A stretch of 64,000 bases of DNA from Dipteronia dyeriana (Eukaryota; Streptophyta; Magnoliopsida; Sapindales; Sapindaceae). The stretch lies in NCBI GenBank assembly GCA_032871835.1, contig CM065299.1:98524652-98588651 (forward strand). Direction: 5' to 3'. Below are positions 1 to 12,420 of this stretch, piece after piece. How positions within the stretch are numbered: the stretch's first letter is position 1; each line of letters opens with the position of its first letter. The notes under the pieces are model-generated. The model did no database searches and was not told where the DNA came from. It saw only the letters and a list, made by a program, of their open reading frames with translations. Position numbers and translations under genes: made by a program.

Positions 1-230
1 TTGGATTGACCCACTGCTACTCCGGAGGACCTGAATGAGGTCAAAATTGAAAAATGAGATCGGTCTAACCGAATGTGTTTGATGACCATGAAACACACCA
101 TTCCAGAAGCGTTTTGGGGCTCTATTACTGAGAGCAAGAGCGCAAAGAAGTTCCTAGAATAAATTGAGCAATATTTTGCCAAGAACGAAAAGTCAAAGAC
201 GAGTAACCATTTGGCTAAACTCGTCGCGAT
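1..230 (+). pseudogene. Ty1-copia gag fragment
   Basis: Frame 1 reads as the nucleocapsid-precursor (gag, UBN2-type) of a plant Ty1-copia element: a stretch with IPEAFWGSI, SAKKFLE and IEQYFAKNEK is characteristic of that family. An in-frame TAA lies at 160-162. The fragment enters from the left window edge and ends abruptly near 230, where MULE transposase sequence begins. It is not the gag of the neighbouring Sirevirus-like elements. It could be the missing gag of the copia element at 2.9-8.4 kb, but that is inference. No function remains. Confidence 0.75.
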
Positions 231-945
231 TAAGTGTTCCCTTATGCCACCTATAACATATGTTGCTTGCACTTTTTAAAAAATTTTAAGAAGCGATATC
301 ACAGAAAGGATGTTGCCGCAATAATGAACAAAACAGCCCGAACGTACACTGAGTTGAAATCTAACCGGTACATGGAATAGTTACGAAACTTGCACCATAA
401 TGCATATGATTATGTCAATGCTGCCGGTCCACACAAGTAGTCCCGTGTACAGTGCCCTGATAGAAGATACAGGGTGAAGATAACAAATGATGGAGAATGC
501 ATAAACTCATACATAAAATTTGTACGGCAACCATCTGTTGACTCTGGCAGAGTTCATTATGAATATGCTACAACATGGGTTTCATGATCGCCATAAAGCT
601 GTACAATACATGCGTCATCAGTTGACTGACGTAACACATCTTCTGATCCTAAAACATGTGGAGAAGTGTTATTATATAACCGTAAATCCAGTGGACTGGA
701 ACGTATTCTCGGTGAAGCGGTTTGAAAAACAGTAGACTGTTGTTGACTTAGCCCAAAAGACCTGCACATGCAACAAATTTCAAATGGATATTTTTTCATG
801 TTCTCACGCACTCGTTGTCGTAAGGTACATTACAAGTTTTAGTGTACAGTTAATATTACTGAAACGTGAATCTCATCGTTTTCATTATTTTTACAGGGAG
901 TGAAACTTGGATTTCACATCGCTGTTTGTGGACTATTATAAATCA
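231..945 (+). pseudogene. MULE (mudrA-like) transposase C-terminal fragment
   Basis: This stretch is colinear at nucleotide level with the minus-strand transposase at 31.9-32.6 kb, starting at the part that encodes YHRKDVAAIM and running through the SWIM zinc finger (CxC at about 764-772, CSH near 796-810). A stop codon at 733-735 precedes the SWIM motif. The likely intron after the SWIM exon (GT at about 822, AG before 897) is also shared. The fragment starts in the middle of the catalytic domain, so the DDE core is missing. Similarity to the other copy stops near 945. It is a dead remnant of the family seen intact-length further right. Confidence 0.8.
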
Positions 946-2644
946 ATTCCATGAGATTTGAAATAAATCAATTTTCACATTTAGAGTGATTTGAAATAAG
1001 TCAATTTCTATATTTAAAGGGATTTGAATATTTTAACAAAATCGTGGAATTGTATATATTCATTATTTTTATAATTATTCATATATGTATATATATATTT
1101 ACACAGTAATATCAACTAAAGGTAATGATTTCATACAAAAAAATTATCACTATTCTACACTTGTTTCCTTACCAAAAGATCATAGCAAAATAATGTCTTA
1201 TGGAATCAGTCATAATATTATAAATTTATGATTTTTTATACTTATTTTCTTTTTAAAAATTTTATTTACAACATTAGTCATTTTCAAACTCATTATTTTT
1301 AATATCAAAATATCTTATTAACAAATATTGGGACTCTAACGATTGTTCAAATCAGTTTTTGAATAGAGATGTTTATAGCATGGATTTTGGAGTAAATGAA
1401 ATAGATACATACGTGAAGATCTATAACAAATTGCTTGACGTTTAGAGCTCATTAAGGAGATCAAATTTAAGTATTAGTGTAGGTTGCAATTTCGATTTGT
1501 TTTAATATTGGTGAAGAAGACGTTATGGTGTCATTTATTTTTATTATATTTGTAGGTCACTGTTGATTCTAAATTTTGTTTTAGGAATAGTAGATTTATA
1601 TATCAACTTATGCTATAATTTGCGGAAATTTTGGTGGTTTTTATCTTAGAGAGATTTTATTTATAAATCGGTTATATATGTAGATTTTCTTAATCGTCAA
1701 ACCGATCTTATTGTTTCGGAGTAATTTTAAATTAAACTTGGGGATGTATTTAGGTCTAATTTTTGGTAATATGGTTTTAGAGACATAATTGAATCAGGAT
1801 ATTTTTTTTTATGAATTTTAGTGATATTTAAATACTTTAATTATTTCAGTATATTTGATGTTTAAGCAATAATGTTTAGGTTGATAATCATGAGCTCTTG
1901 GTGTTGTAATAATTTTAATTTTCAAACGAAGATAGGCAAAATTCTGATTAATGGTATAAGTTAAATTACTAGTGTATTAATCTATAAATAAAGTTTTGGA
2001 ATGGTCTGTAGGGTGATTAAAATTTGATACGAAGGCAGATTAGAGAATCAAAATTTATGCTGTCAGGATTGACCATTGTGTGTATAGAAAATTATATAAA
2101 TTCATAAGTGTTTGATAAAATTCTGATATTTTGAGGGGAGTTAGTAATCTGATTTTTTGAATTTATTGACTAATCTTTGCAATTTTTGAGGCCTTAAGAT
2201 TTTCGAATCACTAACGTTTTAGCATTAACATCTGTTTTTTTTTAATTTCTCATGAAAATGAATAAAAATGCTTTCATAAAGAAGTTTAGTTAGGTTTTTT
2301 TTTGCTTGTTTTATATTGAGCGATCATAAATTCTATATGTTTAGGTTCCTCTCGTAACTTCTCAATATCGTTAGTGAAACCTTAAATTTGCTATCATCAG
2401 AGGTAAGTTGATTTTCTTATTTGCATAGTATGTAATTGCACAAATGTTTTCTTAGAAGCCAAATTTATTTATCATATTGTTATGTACTGAAATATTTTAT
2501 TATATACATTTATATACATATTTGTAAACTCATTTTCCGACTTAGTTTTTACTTACATATTTGTTACCTAATTCTTTTAAATGAGTTTTACCTTTACTGG
2601 AACTATTTATTTAAAATCTTAAAGGGTTCAAAAAATAAATAACA
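946..2644. other. AT-rich DNA, nothing recognised
   Basis: No coding signal, LTR boundary or RNA gene was recognised in this very AT-rich stretch. A degenerate direct repeat of about 33 bp (GATTTGAAATAA type) occurs at 955-1030. Short reading frames here look accidental. Confidence 0.5.
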
Positions 2645-2880
2645 CTTTTTGGTGGTGGCATTTCAACACTGTCACTACTTTAATAATTTACGCTTAAAAG
2701 GTACCAATTAAGATGAACGGACAAAGATACCCCCAATAGTTGTTCGACATCAGATTTCTTTCATTCATTTTACAGTGACAGAGTTGTGAAGTAGAGAGAG
2801 AAAGTCTCGTTGAAACTCAGACAATCATTTGAACAGCGACGGAGTGACGCTATACAGACGCATTCAAGGAATAGACTGAA
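2645..2880 (+). repeat. MULE terminal-inverted-repeat-like block
   Basis: The block at about 2675-2745 resembles both ends of the composite MULE: a TTTAATAA, AAAAGG, ACC, GAAC, ACCCCC order also appears in the reverse complement of about 38.58-38.65 kb and, more weakly, at 26.61-26.66 kb. A purine-rich segment with GAGAGAAAG follows in the left-end copy as well. The orientation is outside-to-inside, so the element body should lie to the right, but copia sequence starts at 2886. I read it as a detached MULE end. The alignment was made by eye. Confidence 0.45.
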
Positions 2881-2885
2881 TAAGA

Positions 2886-5866
2886 ATGAATTCAACTTGC
2901 ATTTAGGAAATGGAGCGTTGGTGTCTACTAGTGTAGTGGGAGATATTAGAATAATTTAGATTCTTATAGACATTTAGTTTTAATAAACGTTTATTTTGTA
3001 CCACAATTCAAGAGGAATTTAATTTCAGTTTCTTGTTTAAATAAATTTGGTTATTCGGTTACTTTTAATAAAGTTTTTATTATTAGAAAGAATGATAAAA
3101 TTATTTGCAAAGGTACATTGGAAAACAGTTTATTCTATTTGCGTGGAAATATCTCTCACTTATTGGACACGGAATCAACGGAACCTAGTCATAAAAGAAT
3201 AAAATTATCAAAAGATAAAACCTACCTATGGCATTTGCGCTTAAATCATATTAACCTTAATAGGATTAAAAGATTGGTAAGTGACGGACCTCTAAGTGAC
3301 TTAAAGGTTGATGATCTACCAACTTGTGAATCTTGTTTGGAAAGTAAAATGACCAAAAGGTCATTTACGACTAAAGGCACAAGAGCCATCGAATGTGTAG
3401 GATTGATACACACTGATGTGTGTGGACCTATGAGCATTCAAGCTAGAGGTGGATATGAGTACTTCATCACTTTCACGGATGATCACTCAAGATTTGGTTA
3501 TGTGTATCTCATGAGACATAAGTCGGATGCTTTTGATATATTCAAAGCATTTAAAGCTGAAGTAAAAAATCAACTTGAGAAACGCATAAAAATCTTGAGG
3601 TCCGATCGTGGTGGAGAATATCTATCTAGTGAGTTTCAGCAATATCTTATTGATAATAGAATAATTTCTCAGTTTTCTGCACCAGGCACATCTCAACAAA
3701 ATGGGGTGGCAGAAAGGAGAAATAGAACTCTTTTGGATATGGTTAGGTCCATGTTGAGTTATTCAACGCTTCCTAATTCTTTTTAGGGATATGCTTTACA
3801 AACTGCAATGTACATTCCAAACGATGTATCATCTAAGTCGGTTCCTAAAACACCGCATGAGTTGTGGACCGGGCGAAAGCCTAGTTTACAACACTTAAAG
3901 ATATTTGGAAGTCCTGCGCACGTGTTAAAAGGAATGACAGAAAAGATGGAGTCCCGTTCAGAAACATGCCTATTTGTAGGTTATCCAAAAGAAACAAAAT
4001 GATAATATTTTTATAGTCCTTCCGATCTTAAAGTATTTGTTTCGATAAAATGCTAAATTTCTAGAAAAGGACTATATGAATAATTTTAAGTCTAAAAGTA
4101 AAATTGTTCTGAATGAACTTTTAGGAGATACAATTCCACAAGTAGTTTCACAACCAAGCCCAATTGTAAGTTCCGTACCAATACAAGATCAATAATCTAC
4201 CATACCTTGTTGTAGTGGGAGGGTTGTTAGACAACACGAGAGATACATCGGTCTAGGAGAATCTATAGAGAATCTTCCGGACGACGATGATCCCTATACG
4301 TATAAGGAAGCAATGGAAGATGTTGATTGTTGCCATTGACAAAAGGCAATGCAATCCGAAATTGAATCTATGTTCAAAAACAAAGTCTGGTCTCTTGTAG
4401 ACTTGCCTAAAGAGATAAAACCCATCAGGTGCAAGTGGGTATACAAGAGGAAAACATGAATGGATGGAAATGTGGAAACCTTTAAAGCTAGATTGGTAGC
4501 AAAAGGTTATACACAGAAGGAAGGTATCAATTATGAAGAAACCTTATCTCTTTTGGCCATGCTTAAATCCATTATGATACTCTTATCCATTGCGGCATCT
4601 CTAGACCTATAGATTTGGCAAATGGACGTCAAGACAGCTTTCTTTAATGGAAGTCTTGATAATAGCATCTACATGATACAACCAGAAGAATTCATTGAAA
4701 AAAGGCCAAGAGGAAAGGGTATACAAGTTGTAAAGATCCAAATATGGCTTCAAGCAAGCATCCAGATCTTGGAACATAAGGTTCGATCAAGCCGTGAAAA
4801 GTTTTGGATTTATTCAAAACCTTGATGAACCTTGTGTATACAAAAGGATTAAAGGCGACAAGTTGGTTTTTCTAGTTCTTTACGTTGATGATATACTACT
4901 CATCGGAAACGATGTAAGTGTATTGACATTAATAAAAGAATGGTTAGCAAAACAATTTGATATGAAGGACTTAGGAAAGAAAGTTATATTCTTTGCATCC
5001 AAGTCATAAGGGATAGAAAGAATAGAACGATTGCATTATCCCAAGCTTCATACATAGATAAAATCTTGTCTAGGTTTTCCATGCAAGATTCCAAGAAAGG
5101 TATGTTACCTTTCAGACATGGAATCAAACTTTCTAAGGAACAAGTTCCTAAGAATGAGCATGAAGAGCAATTCATGAGTAGGGTTCCATATGCATCGACA
5201 ATTGGAAGTCCCATGTATGCAATGCTCTGTACTAGACCAGATATTTGTTTTGCTGTGGGCATAGTTAGCAGATTTCAATCGAAGCCTGGTCCTGATCACT
5301 AGACGACAGTCAAGCATATTTTCAAGTATCTTAGGAGAATGAGAGATTATATGCTTGTATACTCTGAAGGGGATTTAATTCCCATTGGGTATACAGATTC
5401 TGATTTTCAATCAGATTCTGACTCCAGGAGATCAACATCAGGATCTGTGTTTACTATTGGAGGAGGGGCAGTTATATGGAGGAGTATCAAGCAATCTTGT
5501 ATTGCCGATTCCACCATGGAAGCTGAGTATGTAGCCGCATGCGAGACTGTTAAAGAGGCTGTCTAGCTCCGCCAATTCTTAATTGACTTGGAAGTGGTTC
5601 CTGATGCGAATAAGCAGATCACTATCTATTTTGACAATAGTGGAGCAGTGGCTAATTCGAAAGAACCAAGAAGTCATAAGAGAGGGAAACACATTGAAAG
5701 AAAGTATCACATTCTAAGGGAAATTGTGCATAGGGGTGACGTGACGATTACCAAGATCAGGTCAACAGAAAATCTAGCGGATCCCTTTACAAAGGCTCTC
5801 CCACAAAAGAGTTTAGATGGGCATCTAGAGAACACGGGGATGAGAGATATGACACATTTGCTATAG
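2886..5866 (+). pseudogene. copia pol: integrase, RT, RNase H
   Basis: The start matches the copia protease tail (HLGNGA motif). At 3118-3786 come the zinc-binding GAG-pre-integrase segment (LRLNHINLNR, then CESC) and the integrase core with TDVCGP, FTDDHSRFGY, the aspartate of RSDRGGEY and the glutamate of NGVAERRNR, so the DDE residues are present. RT follows at 4280-5300, with the YVDDIL catalytic box near 4882-4899, then RNase H (YTDSDF, EAEYVAA) at 5339-5866. Many stops and several frameshifts break the frame, for instance TAG after 3783 and at 4609. The protein would copy element RNA into DNA and integrate it; this copy cannot encode it. Confidence 0.9.
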
Positions 5867-5870
5867 AGCA

Positions 5871-5880
5871 AGTGGGAGAT
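5871..5880 (+). other. polypurine tract
   Basis: The ten bases AGTGGGAGAT sit directly before the TG of the 3' LTR, the position of the plus-strand primer in LTR retrotransposons. Confidence 0.8.
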
Positions 5881-8357
5881 TGTTAGGATTATGCTCGATA
5901 GCAAGAGTGTAATATTGTAATTAACAATCTTTTCATATTAATAAATTGATTTCTAGTTTAACAAATCTTATAGCATTTATAGTTTAATAATTATAATTGT
6001 CAAAAGTAAATAATCATAAAGTCAGAAGACTATGAGAAAAGAAGAATTGTTCGTACATCTAGATATGTATGAGGTAGACACAATTCTTTAGTTAGTTTTG
6101 AATAATATTCACAACTTATGATAAAAGGTTGGACGCCTTTATCTTGTCAAAGTTGTAGATTCTTTTGCTAGCATTTGAGTGGGATCAAATGTGTTATGAT
6201 GAGTCTAAAATCATCAAAGTGTGGTGTCTTTGGGCAAAAGAATCTAGTGCACTGGGTGTATTGAATAGGATCACAATGAAATACTTTATCTAGAACTGTC
6301 AATAGATAAAAGTTTTTCATTTGAAGACAATCGGAGAGTTTATCTCAATCCTGAGATAAATGATGGACTTATGGTTGCAAGTGTTATCATTTGAGCTATC
6401 AATGAGTACGATTATATAGCATAGTCTCTCCTCGATAGTTTAGTGGTATTCATTTGTTAATCGATAGAGGAATATGTATGAACATCGTGACTCCATTTAT
6501 TGAATGAGAGTAGAATACCATCTTATGGATGTTTTGAGGTATTGGATATTAAATCTTAACGTTAACTTTTCAATAGTGTCTATTGAAACATGACTTCTGG
6601 ACAAGTCAAAATATCCATATTCAAAATGTGGTCATATGAGTAAATATGATAACTTGGAGAGCTCTATGCAATCTATGAGCTCCATGAGCTCTTGGCGATT
6701 ACTGGTATTCTTCACGAGGATACACTTTCTCCAATAAGGTTGTCTAGGGTATAAGTGAGTAAACATCAACTTATTCTATCTTTATTTAACAGTTCAATTT
6801 TAGTTTTTGTTAGTGGAATGAACTAAATTTAAATAGATCGGACCTAAGTGAATCATTTGTTGATTGTGATTGGGTTGTGTCTATTGGAGCTTAAATTTAG
6901 ATAGCCCATCAAGATCCCCAATCCACACGAACTTGTATGGATCACTTGATATATTCTATCGGGCCAATTTAGGGGTCCATCTAGAATTTTAATAAGGCAT
7001 GAGAACTTGTTTCTTTTTGTAAGAATAGGTCTAGTTCACATGTGGACTTTTTATTAAGGTCCAATGGATTTAATAAAATAAGAAAAATAATATATGACCC
7101 TTATATATGGTATGGGCGGCAAGGCTATTAAGAATAGCTTAAATATATTATTTTTATTTTATTATTTAATTAAATGGAAATAAATTAATTTGTTGATTAA
7201 TTAATTATTTAATTAAAAGTCAAAATCTTTTCCTAGTAGGAGATGGTCTCCTAAAACTATACTGTTGTTGGTAGTATAGTTAATGTTAAAGACTATATTT
7301 GATAAGTAGATAACTAAAATGAATTATTTATCTAATCAAATTAGGAAGTCTTTAATATGGTTACAAATACACTATTGAGTTGGATTAGGAGTCTTGGTGT
7401 TAAGATAGAATTCCTTTTTGAAAAGGATTCTTAACCACCAAGTAAATCTACATAAGGAAAGGATTCTTAACTACCAAGTAATCCTTCTTAGAAAAAGAAT
7501 TAAATCGCCTAATTATATTCATATGAATTTCGGCCAGCTCATAAATATATATAAGAGGATAAAATTCCTTTTAGAAAAGGAATCTTAACTACCAATTAAA
7601 TACACCTAAGGAAAGGATTCATGCCAACCAAGTAAATCCTTCTTAGGAAATGATTTGTGATCCTTTTTAGGAAAGGATTTGTGGTCCTTCTTAGGAAAGT
7701 ATTTGTGATCCTATATATATATATCCTTGTGAGTTTCAGCCAGCCCTATGATTTTTAGAGTGAATATTTTGGCCAACCTAAGAGTTTTCTAAGAAAGAAT
7801 TTTGCTTGGCAAGAGAGAATTTTGAGAGAGAAAATTTGGTATTTTACTCTAGACAAAATTCAATCAACTTTAAGACATAGGGTGTGGAATTTGGCAAAGG
7901 AGAAAAGAGAAAAAAAAATGTTTTTGTTTTCGATAGTACACTAGTATCCTTTACATCAAAAGGGTTTTGTGTACAACATATAATCAAGGTTCACGCGAGT
8001 TTCAATCAAATTGATTGATAATTCACAAGTGGTCGAACGTTCTTAATTTTTCTCTTGGAGGATATTTGTAACTAATAAAGAAAAAGATTTTGTTTGTTTC
8101 CATCCTCAGGTATACAATTTAAAGAAAGGGAGCCCACACTCCAAGGTGATTCACGTTCGTGATTGGATTGGAAGATCTTACGGATTCAATTCGACGCTAG
8201 TTCAATCGTCACGAAAAAAAGGTACGATACTTTTATATACATCAATTAATCAAGGGTTAAGGTTTTTGTTATTAAAAAGGAAACTTTTTTTTTATATACG
8301 CAAACCCTAATTTTCTAATTTTCTCACGCTTCCCCTGCGCGTGGTTTTTTCCCTACA
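5881..8357 (+). repeat. 3' LTR of copia element A (2477 bp)
   Basis: It begins TGTTAGGATT directly after the polypurine tract and ends CCCTACA. The same ends are found on LTR B (minus) and LTR C (minus), and the start is found again at 63521. A TA-rich TATA-like run lies near 7711-7722. The following five bases are CAAGC; the matching left copy is not in the window because the element is truncated. Confidence 0.9.
7415..7705 (+). repeat. degenerate short repeats inside copia LTR
   Basis: A motif around GGAAAGGATTCTTAAC followed by CCAAGTAAAT recurs several times at roughly 25-33 bp spacing just upstream of the TATA-like run. The corresponding parts of LTR B and LTR C carry it too, with different copy numbers. 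The placement suggests promoter-proximal repeats of the kind seen in many plant LTRs; a function is not shown. Confidence 0.6.
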
Positions 8358-9113
8358 CAAGCATGGGTCTTTTTTTTTTCATGACTAGGTATTCTCTACA
8401 TGCTCTAGACTTTTTAGTTTTATTACTATGACATATATACCTAGGTTCTAGCTTTTATTGCAAATTAAATGCATGCTTGTGTGCTCAATAGCTTTTATGA
8501 CATGCTTGTGATATTGGTTGTTGGTTGAGTGTATTGATTAGTGATAGCTAGAATTTAGGACAATTTTACCCTTCTAGCTAATTCTTCTTGCATTTGCATT
8601 TAGAACATTGATATATAGGATTTGCTTTTCTTGTCATTATTAATCTTAGATAGACATGAATGTTTTGACCTAGCATTTTTGCATATAGAATATTCTTTTA
8701 TATTCACTTAGGTTGCCATTATCTCTTCATTGTTTATTAAGCTTGTGGCTAAGTGGTTAGTGCATAAGGTTGGTCATCCAAAATCACTATTAAGGCCTTC
8801 TGGGTAAAGTGAAAAGGTTAGTAACTGAAGGGTATGACATGAGGTCAACCTAGATTGTAAACTTTCATTCAGTATTGAATTTTGAGGATCGAGTGTGGCA
8901 CACTGAACAACCCATGGTTTTTCCCATTTGGAGGGCTTCCACGTATATATTGCGTGTTGTTATTGCTTTATGTTTATTGTCATTTATTTGAACACTTGGT
9001 AGAATGGGGTAAATTTGATAATATTGATTAATTAAAGAAATTGGTAATCAATCGGATTAAAACCTATTCACCCCCCTCTAGGTTTATAGACACGCACTTT
9101 CTAGGGAATTTGA
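8358..9113 (+). repeat. Sirevirus-like LTR, 3' part
   Basis: From about 8385 it matches the 3' half of LTR D (42209-42968): GACTAGGTA, then ATTTAGAACATTGATAT, AAAATCACTATTAAGGCC, GGAGGGTTTCCACGTATATA, the C-rich run and CTAGGGAATTT. Its 5' half would lie left of copia element A, which is inserted in it. No primer-binding site follows the end, so it was probably already a solo LTR. Confidence 0.8.
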
Positions 9114-9186
9114 GGTTTATTATTGTACTTTAATTATAAACATTCATGGATTATATGTGTTTTAGTTCCAACAATTATATGCATGT

Positions 9187-10052
9187 TGTTGTATGTAAAT
9201 TTTACAAAGCATACACGTCATTGACAGGAAGGAAAAAATAGCCAGGTGTATGCTTAGATGGACATCCGGGAAATATCCTACAAGGTATCATTAAAGAGGA
9301 GCAAGCCCGAGTAAGCATATACTGAATAAAGACCTACTCGGGATCAGTTAACAACACTCGGGACTGTTTAAACAACGCTTCCACTCGGGCTCATACGGCA
9401 CTACTCGGGACCATCTGGTATTATTCTTACTCGGGAGTAAATACAACTCGAATAAGAACTTATCATACGGGTTAAGTCGTTAAATACGCAAAGATATCCG
9501 TCATGAAGGAATCCCAAATAATGGACCTTTAAGTTAGAAGAGTCCCCCAATCAGGAAACAACTTGATTTCTTTTCGAAGACTACATTCTTATAAGGAAAC
9601 AAGTCAAATTGAACTACACTACTAGAATCCCACTCAATTTTCATAAGAGACTCCGAAACAGGAAAGAAGACAAATCAACCTCAAGCAAGCAACCAAATCA
9701 CAATTAAATACAAATATCTTGTATTACTTGTACAAAGCAGATTAGGGTTCTATAAGCATATAAATAGACCCATAATCTGGTTCGAAAAAAGATAGGCAAT
9801 ATAGCATACAGTAATCACAAATAATACAGAGAGAAAAAGGGAGATCGAGAGCTTGTAAAAACATCTTATTCTCTTAGTGGATTTTGGCTTGGTTGATCTT
9901 TCAACCACCCGTGGATGTTTCTCCGACCATCGAAGTTTTACCACGTAAAACTTGTCTTTGTTACTCTCTCTGCATCTCTTTCTCTTCGAATCAATAGTCA
10001 AAATCCAGTCCTTGTTGGCTTTTCTGGCATAATCCAGAAAACGACGTCAACA
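9187..10052 (+). repeat. Ty3-gypsy (Tat-type) solo LTR, 866 bp
   Basis: It matches both LTRs of the large gypsy element at 14.1-26.1 kb throughout, from TGTTGTATGTAAAT to GACGTCAACA. It is flanked by a perfect 5-bp target-site duplication, CATGT, at 9182-9186 and 10053-10057, with no internal region. It therefore arose by insertion of a full element followed by LTR-LTR recombination. The short frames inside are not genes. Confidence 0.95.
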
Positions 10053-10057
10053 CATGT

Positions 10058-10406
10058 TTATATGTATTTAAATTTGTCACATGGTATTTCATGTATAAGT
10101 AATTCTATCCATATTACAAACTTCTTGTGTGTCATCTTGTTGTAATGGCAGTTTAACATTTAAAGATGCCTGTCTCAGAAACTTATAATGCTCCTACGAT
10201 GGCTGTAAGCCATTGCAATTGAAAGAATTTTTCTTTTACATATTTCACTTTTTCTCTTTTTGTTTGCTATGACCCTAATTATTTTATGAAACCACTTCGA
10301 TGGTTTCAGATCTTTTGTATGACATTAGTAATTTATGTTTAACTGGACAAATGCATTTTGGCTAATCTTGTACAAATGTCTTTTTTTTTTCTCTACCTGG
10401 AATCAG
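10058..10406 (+). other. intron-like DNA left of the splicing-factor remnant
   Basis: AT-rich sequence between the solo LTR and the first recognised exon. A stretch near 10166-10202 followed by GTAAGC could be an upstream exon end, but I could not match it to the family. Confidence 0.3.
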
Positions 10407-11120
10407 GAAGCATATCTGATGATCATGAGAAGTTTACGGTGGGCACAAAAGTTCAAGCTGCCTATAGCAAATATGGGGAATGGTTTGTATAAAAAGATAT
10501 CCAATTTTCTCTCAATTTCTATTTTTTATTTATTTTCATTTGCTTTACCTAGTTATTCATTTTTATGTGTTTGATTAGTTGAATGTTCAGGTATGATGCG
10601 ACTATTTAGGTTGTTACACCAAATGGATATAATGTCTCTTATGATAACTGGGGGAACAAGGAAGAGGTAAATTTATCTTTTCTTTCTTTACCTTGTTTAT
10701 GTGTGTGTGTGTATCTTCCATTTTTGAATACATCCTTCACAACCATAACAGTATTCCATCCATCTAGGTTGCTTTTAAAGTTTTGATTTCAATATCTTTT
10801 TTTTTGTGTGTGTCCACATTGGTGGTAATTCACAAGTCTAGAATAGTATTTGCATTTTCAGTTACTCCTGAACAAATTTAAATAATTGTTAAATAACCTT
10901 ATTACTTCTCATGATTCATGTCACTGATGATCACTAATCCTAGGTGGATCCTACCAATGTAAGGCCTCTCAAATTTAATGCTTTGTTGGAAGCTGAAATG
11001 GTAGCCGAAGATACCAAAAAAGCTATCAAATGGAAGATTAAATAAGCTATTGCAATTGACTTCCAATCACGAAGTTTACCAGTAAAGCTTAGTATAAATC
11101 CTGAAGACCCAGAGGATGTG
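10407..11120 (+). pseudogene. SPF30/SMNDC1-type splicing factor remnant, three exons
   Basis: Three exons with splice sites are readable: about 10407-10482 (donor GTTTGT), 10591-10666 (donor GTAAAT) and 10944-11120 (donor GTAAGT). Together they give the Tudor domain and the following helix of the plant survival-motor-neuron-related splicing factor 30 family: VGTKVQA, then a GEW-YDATI junction, NGYNVSYDNWGNKEE, VDPTNVRPL, and DFQSRSLPVKL with PEDPEDV. In the family the Tudor domain binds dimethyl-arginine tails of Sm proteins and the protein acts in spliceosome assembly. Exon 2 has an in-frame TAG and exon 3 a TAA. I found neither the N-terminal exons nor the basic C-terminal exon. Retained introns show it is not a processed copy. 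It is either a decayed duplicate or DNA captured during TE activity. Confidence 0.85.
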
Positions 11121-11438
11121 GTAAGTATTTTTGTGTATGACTAAAGCATTGTATAAACACAGAGATTTCTACATTACAAAAGAAAGTTATGTAGGTCATA
11201 AATTACTGTATATCTGTTGTTTTAAGAAAATGTAATCAATTTAACTATATATTTTGTTAAATGCTGAATGTGTTCATTTTTAAACTTTGCTAGCTAGAAA
11301 TACTTATATCACAGTTAAAGATGCTCATTAATTGTACAAGTCAATCAACTGTCAACCTTTCATTTTTTTAGAATAGTATAGCATGCCACTATCAACTGTT
11401 TAACTTATATTATAATTGGTGATAGAATAACATATGCT

Positions 11439-12170
11439 TAGTTTGGCATTGCTTCCCCAGCTGCTTTTGAGATCAAAAGTGATTCTGGACCTAAGATATG
11501 GTGTTTGGTAAAATCGCGGGAAAGTGCTTTTGGTCACTTTTAGCTTCTCTCAACTGAGTTTTTGAGAAGCTACAAATACATGCTTTTGGATTTTGGCTTC
11601 TGCTTTTAGAAAAAGTGCTACAGTGATATTAAATGAAATTTTACTAACTTTTCAACTTTGTCATTGCCTTTAACGAAATTTAACAAAAAAAATTTGACTT
11701 ATATTTCTGTAAAAAAAAATGTTGCCATAACTGTATAAAAAAATTTGGGATAATTAATTCAATAAAGTAGAATAAAAATGAAATAAAAAAATAAAGTAGA
11801 ATAAAATAAATAAATAAATAAATAAATAAATAAGGTTAATTAATTAAATAAAGTAGAATAAAAAATGGGGCTAATTAATTCAATAAAGTACTATAATTAT
11901 ATAACACTAAACACAAATAAACAAGAAAAATATAAAGTATAGCACATTAATACCATTTAGATGTCTATGTCCTTTTAGTAATTTTACACACTCGCAACAC
12001 TTTTTATTTCAGTTTACCAAACACATTGAAATTACTTTTAGTTCTCACAGTACTTTTGAAAATCAGTTTACCAAACACTCAGCTGATTCTTTCCACAGCA
12101 ATTCCAAAAGTAATTCCATCCACAGCAATTTCAAAAACACTTCTCCCACAACACAACAATACCAAACTGA
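11439..12170 (+). mobile_element. MITE (probably hAT-type), about 730 bp
   Basis: The ends form imperfect inverted repeats: AGTTTGGCATTGCTT at the left, and at the right a segment whose reverse complement reads CAGTTTGGTATTGTTG. Inside are the GCTTTTG/AAAGTGCTTTTGG motifs common in plant hAT-derived MITEs, AT-rich filler and an (AAAT)n run at 11808-11832. There is no coding capacity. A clean 8-bp target duplication was not seen. It lies downstream of the third exon of the splicing-factor remnant, in what was probably its next intron. Confidence 0.65.
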
Positions 12171-12420
12171 GCCATAATCATCTATAGACATTTTGCTAAA
12201 GAAAGATTTCTGCAACAAGCTTGAGATGTGTGTGCAAATTGAAATTGTTAGTTTCATTATTAGTTTAGTTCTTTAGTCTTTCCTTGGTTATGTGTTGTGT
12301 ACATAATTATTTTAGGGAAAAATGAAAAAAATTGAAACCTTTTTAGTCAAGGTGCTTAAAAATTATAAAAAGGTTTTATTATTAGTGATGTTTAAAACGA
12401 TCTCTTTATTTGTGTTATGG

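Larger units (their letters stand above)
2886..8357 (+). mobile_element. Ty1-copia element A, 5'-truncated
   Basis: Gene order is end of protease, GAG-pre-integrase, integrase, reverse transcriptase, RNase H, polypurine tract, 3' LTR, which is the Ty1-copia order. There is no 5' LTR, primer site or start of gag in the window, so the left end is truncated or rearranged at about 2885. The 3' LTR is full length and is inserted into a Sirevirus-like LTR whose 3' part follows at 8358. Other LTRs of the same family are at 34583-37012, 56082-58584 and from 63521. Confidence 0.85.
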
